A stretch of DNA of 64,000 nucleotides from Sycobia sp. Sy_11. Its lineage: Eukaryota; Arthropoda; Insecta; Hymenoptera; Epichrysomallidae. The stretch lies in the NCBI GenBank assembly GCA_018907035.1, contig JACCIC010000288.1, forward strand, positions 143,501-207,500, written 5' to 3'. Within the stretch, counting starts at the first letter, position 1. Every line of letters begins with the position of its first letter. The notes beneath the pieces were generated by a model. The model did not search any database and had not been told where the DNA came from. It was given only the letters and a program-made list of their open reading frames with translations. A program made the translations under genes and the position numbers. Shown here piece after piece: positions 63,900-64,000 of this stretch.

Positions 63900-64000
63900 C
63901 AAATTAGTTGTCTGAAGGAAAAGACAAGATTTTTCTTTTCTTTTAATTGAATAGTCGGAAGAAAATTCATTATTCAAAATCTTTAATTCAAGGCTTCGTT

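Overview
The window is eukaryotic and looks like non-coding DNA of an insect, probably a hymenopteran (ant, bee or wasp). The reasons are the dense (AT)n, (GA)n and (CA)n microsatellites, the patchwork of AT-rich and CpG-rich segments, and the insect-type transposon debris. That identification is an inference. I found no intact host protein-coding gene and no tRNA, rRNA or CRISPR array. Almost every long open frame is a translated microsatellite (poly-YI, poly-SL, poly-RE, poly-HT).

The most informative signal is two zero-length splice sites on the minus strand, at 6923/6922 and 49770/49769. In each, a pyrimidine tract and CAG are joined directly to a consensus 5' splice site (TTTCAG|GTGAGT and TTTCAG|GTAAGT). 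This is the arrangement of recursive-splicing (ratchet) sites, which remove very long insect introns in steps. Both point the same way and lie 42.8 kb apart. Each is followed, 48 and 58 nt downstream, by a second 5' splice-site match that would define a small recursive-splicing exon. The simplest reading is that most or all of the window lies inside one giant intron of a minus-strand gene whose exons are outside it.

Transposon remains, left to right: a decayed non-LTR retrotransposon reverse transcriptase (about 3130-3815, minus) that still shows its YADD box; a 600-bp foldback element with 11-bp target duplications (23913-24512); a nearly complete but broken mariner element that split an (AT)n array (33924-35218); an uninterrupted fragment of a second mariner-type transposase, covering the DNA-binding part (38474-38869, minus); an 801-bp foldback element with about 350-bp arms and TA flanks (55560-56360); a 148-bp piggyBac-type MITE with TTAA ends (63373-63520); and a 171-bp second copy of the first foldback family, also with an 11-bp duplication (63729-63899).

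The rest is microsatellites plus unassigned unique sequence. There are roughly fifty (AT)n arrays of about 30-75 bp, many (GA/CT)n arrays, and alternating purine-pyrimidine CA/CG tracts. CpG-rich patches lie near 8.3-8.6, 14.1-14.6, 24.6-25.8 and 61.4-63.0 kb. These patches and some TAATTA-rich blocks could be regulatory (intronic enhancers or alternative promoters), but the sequence alone does not prove it.
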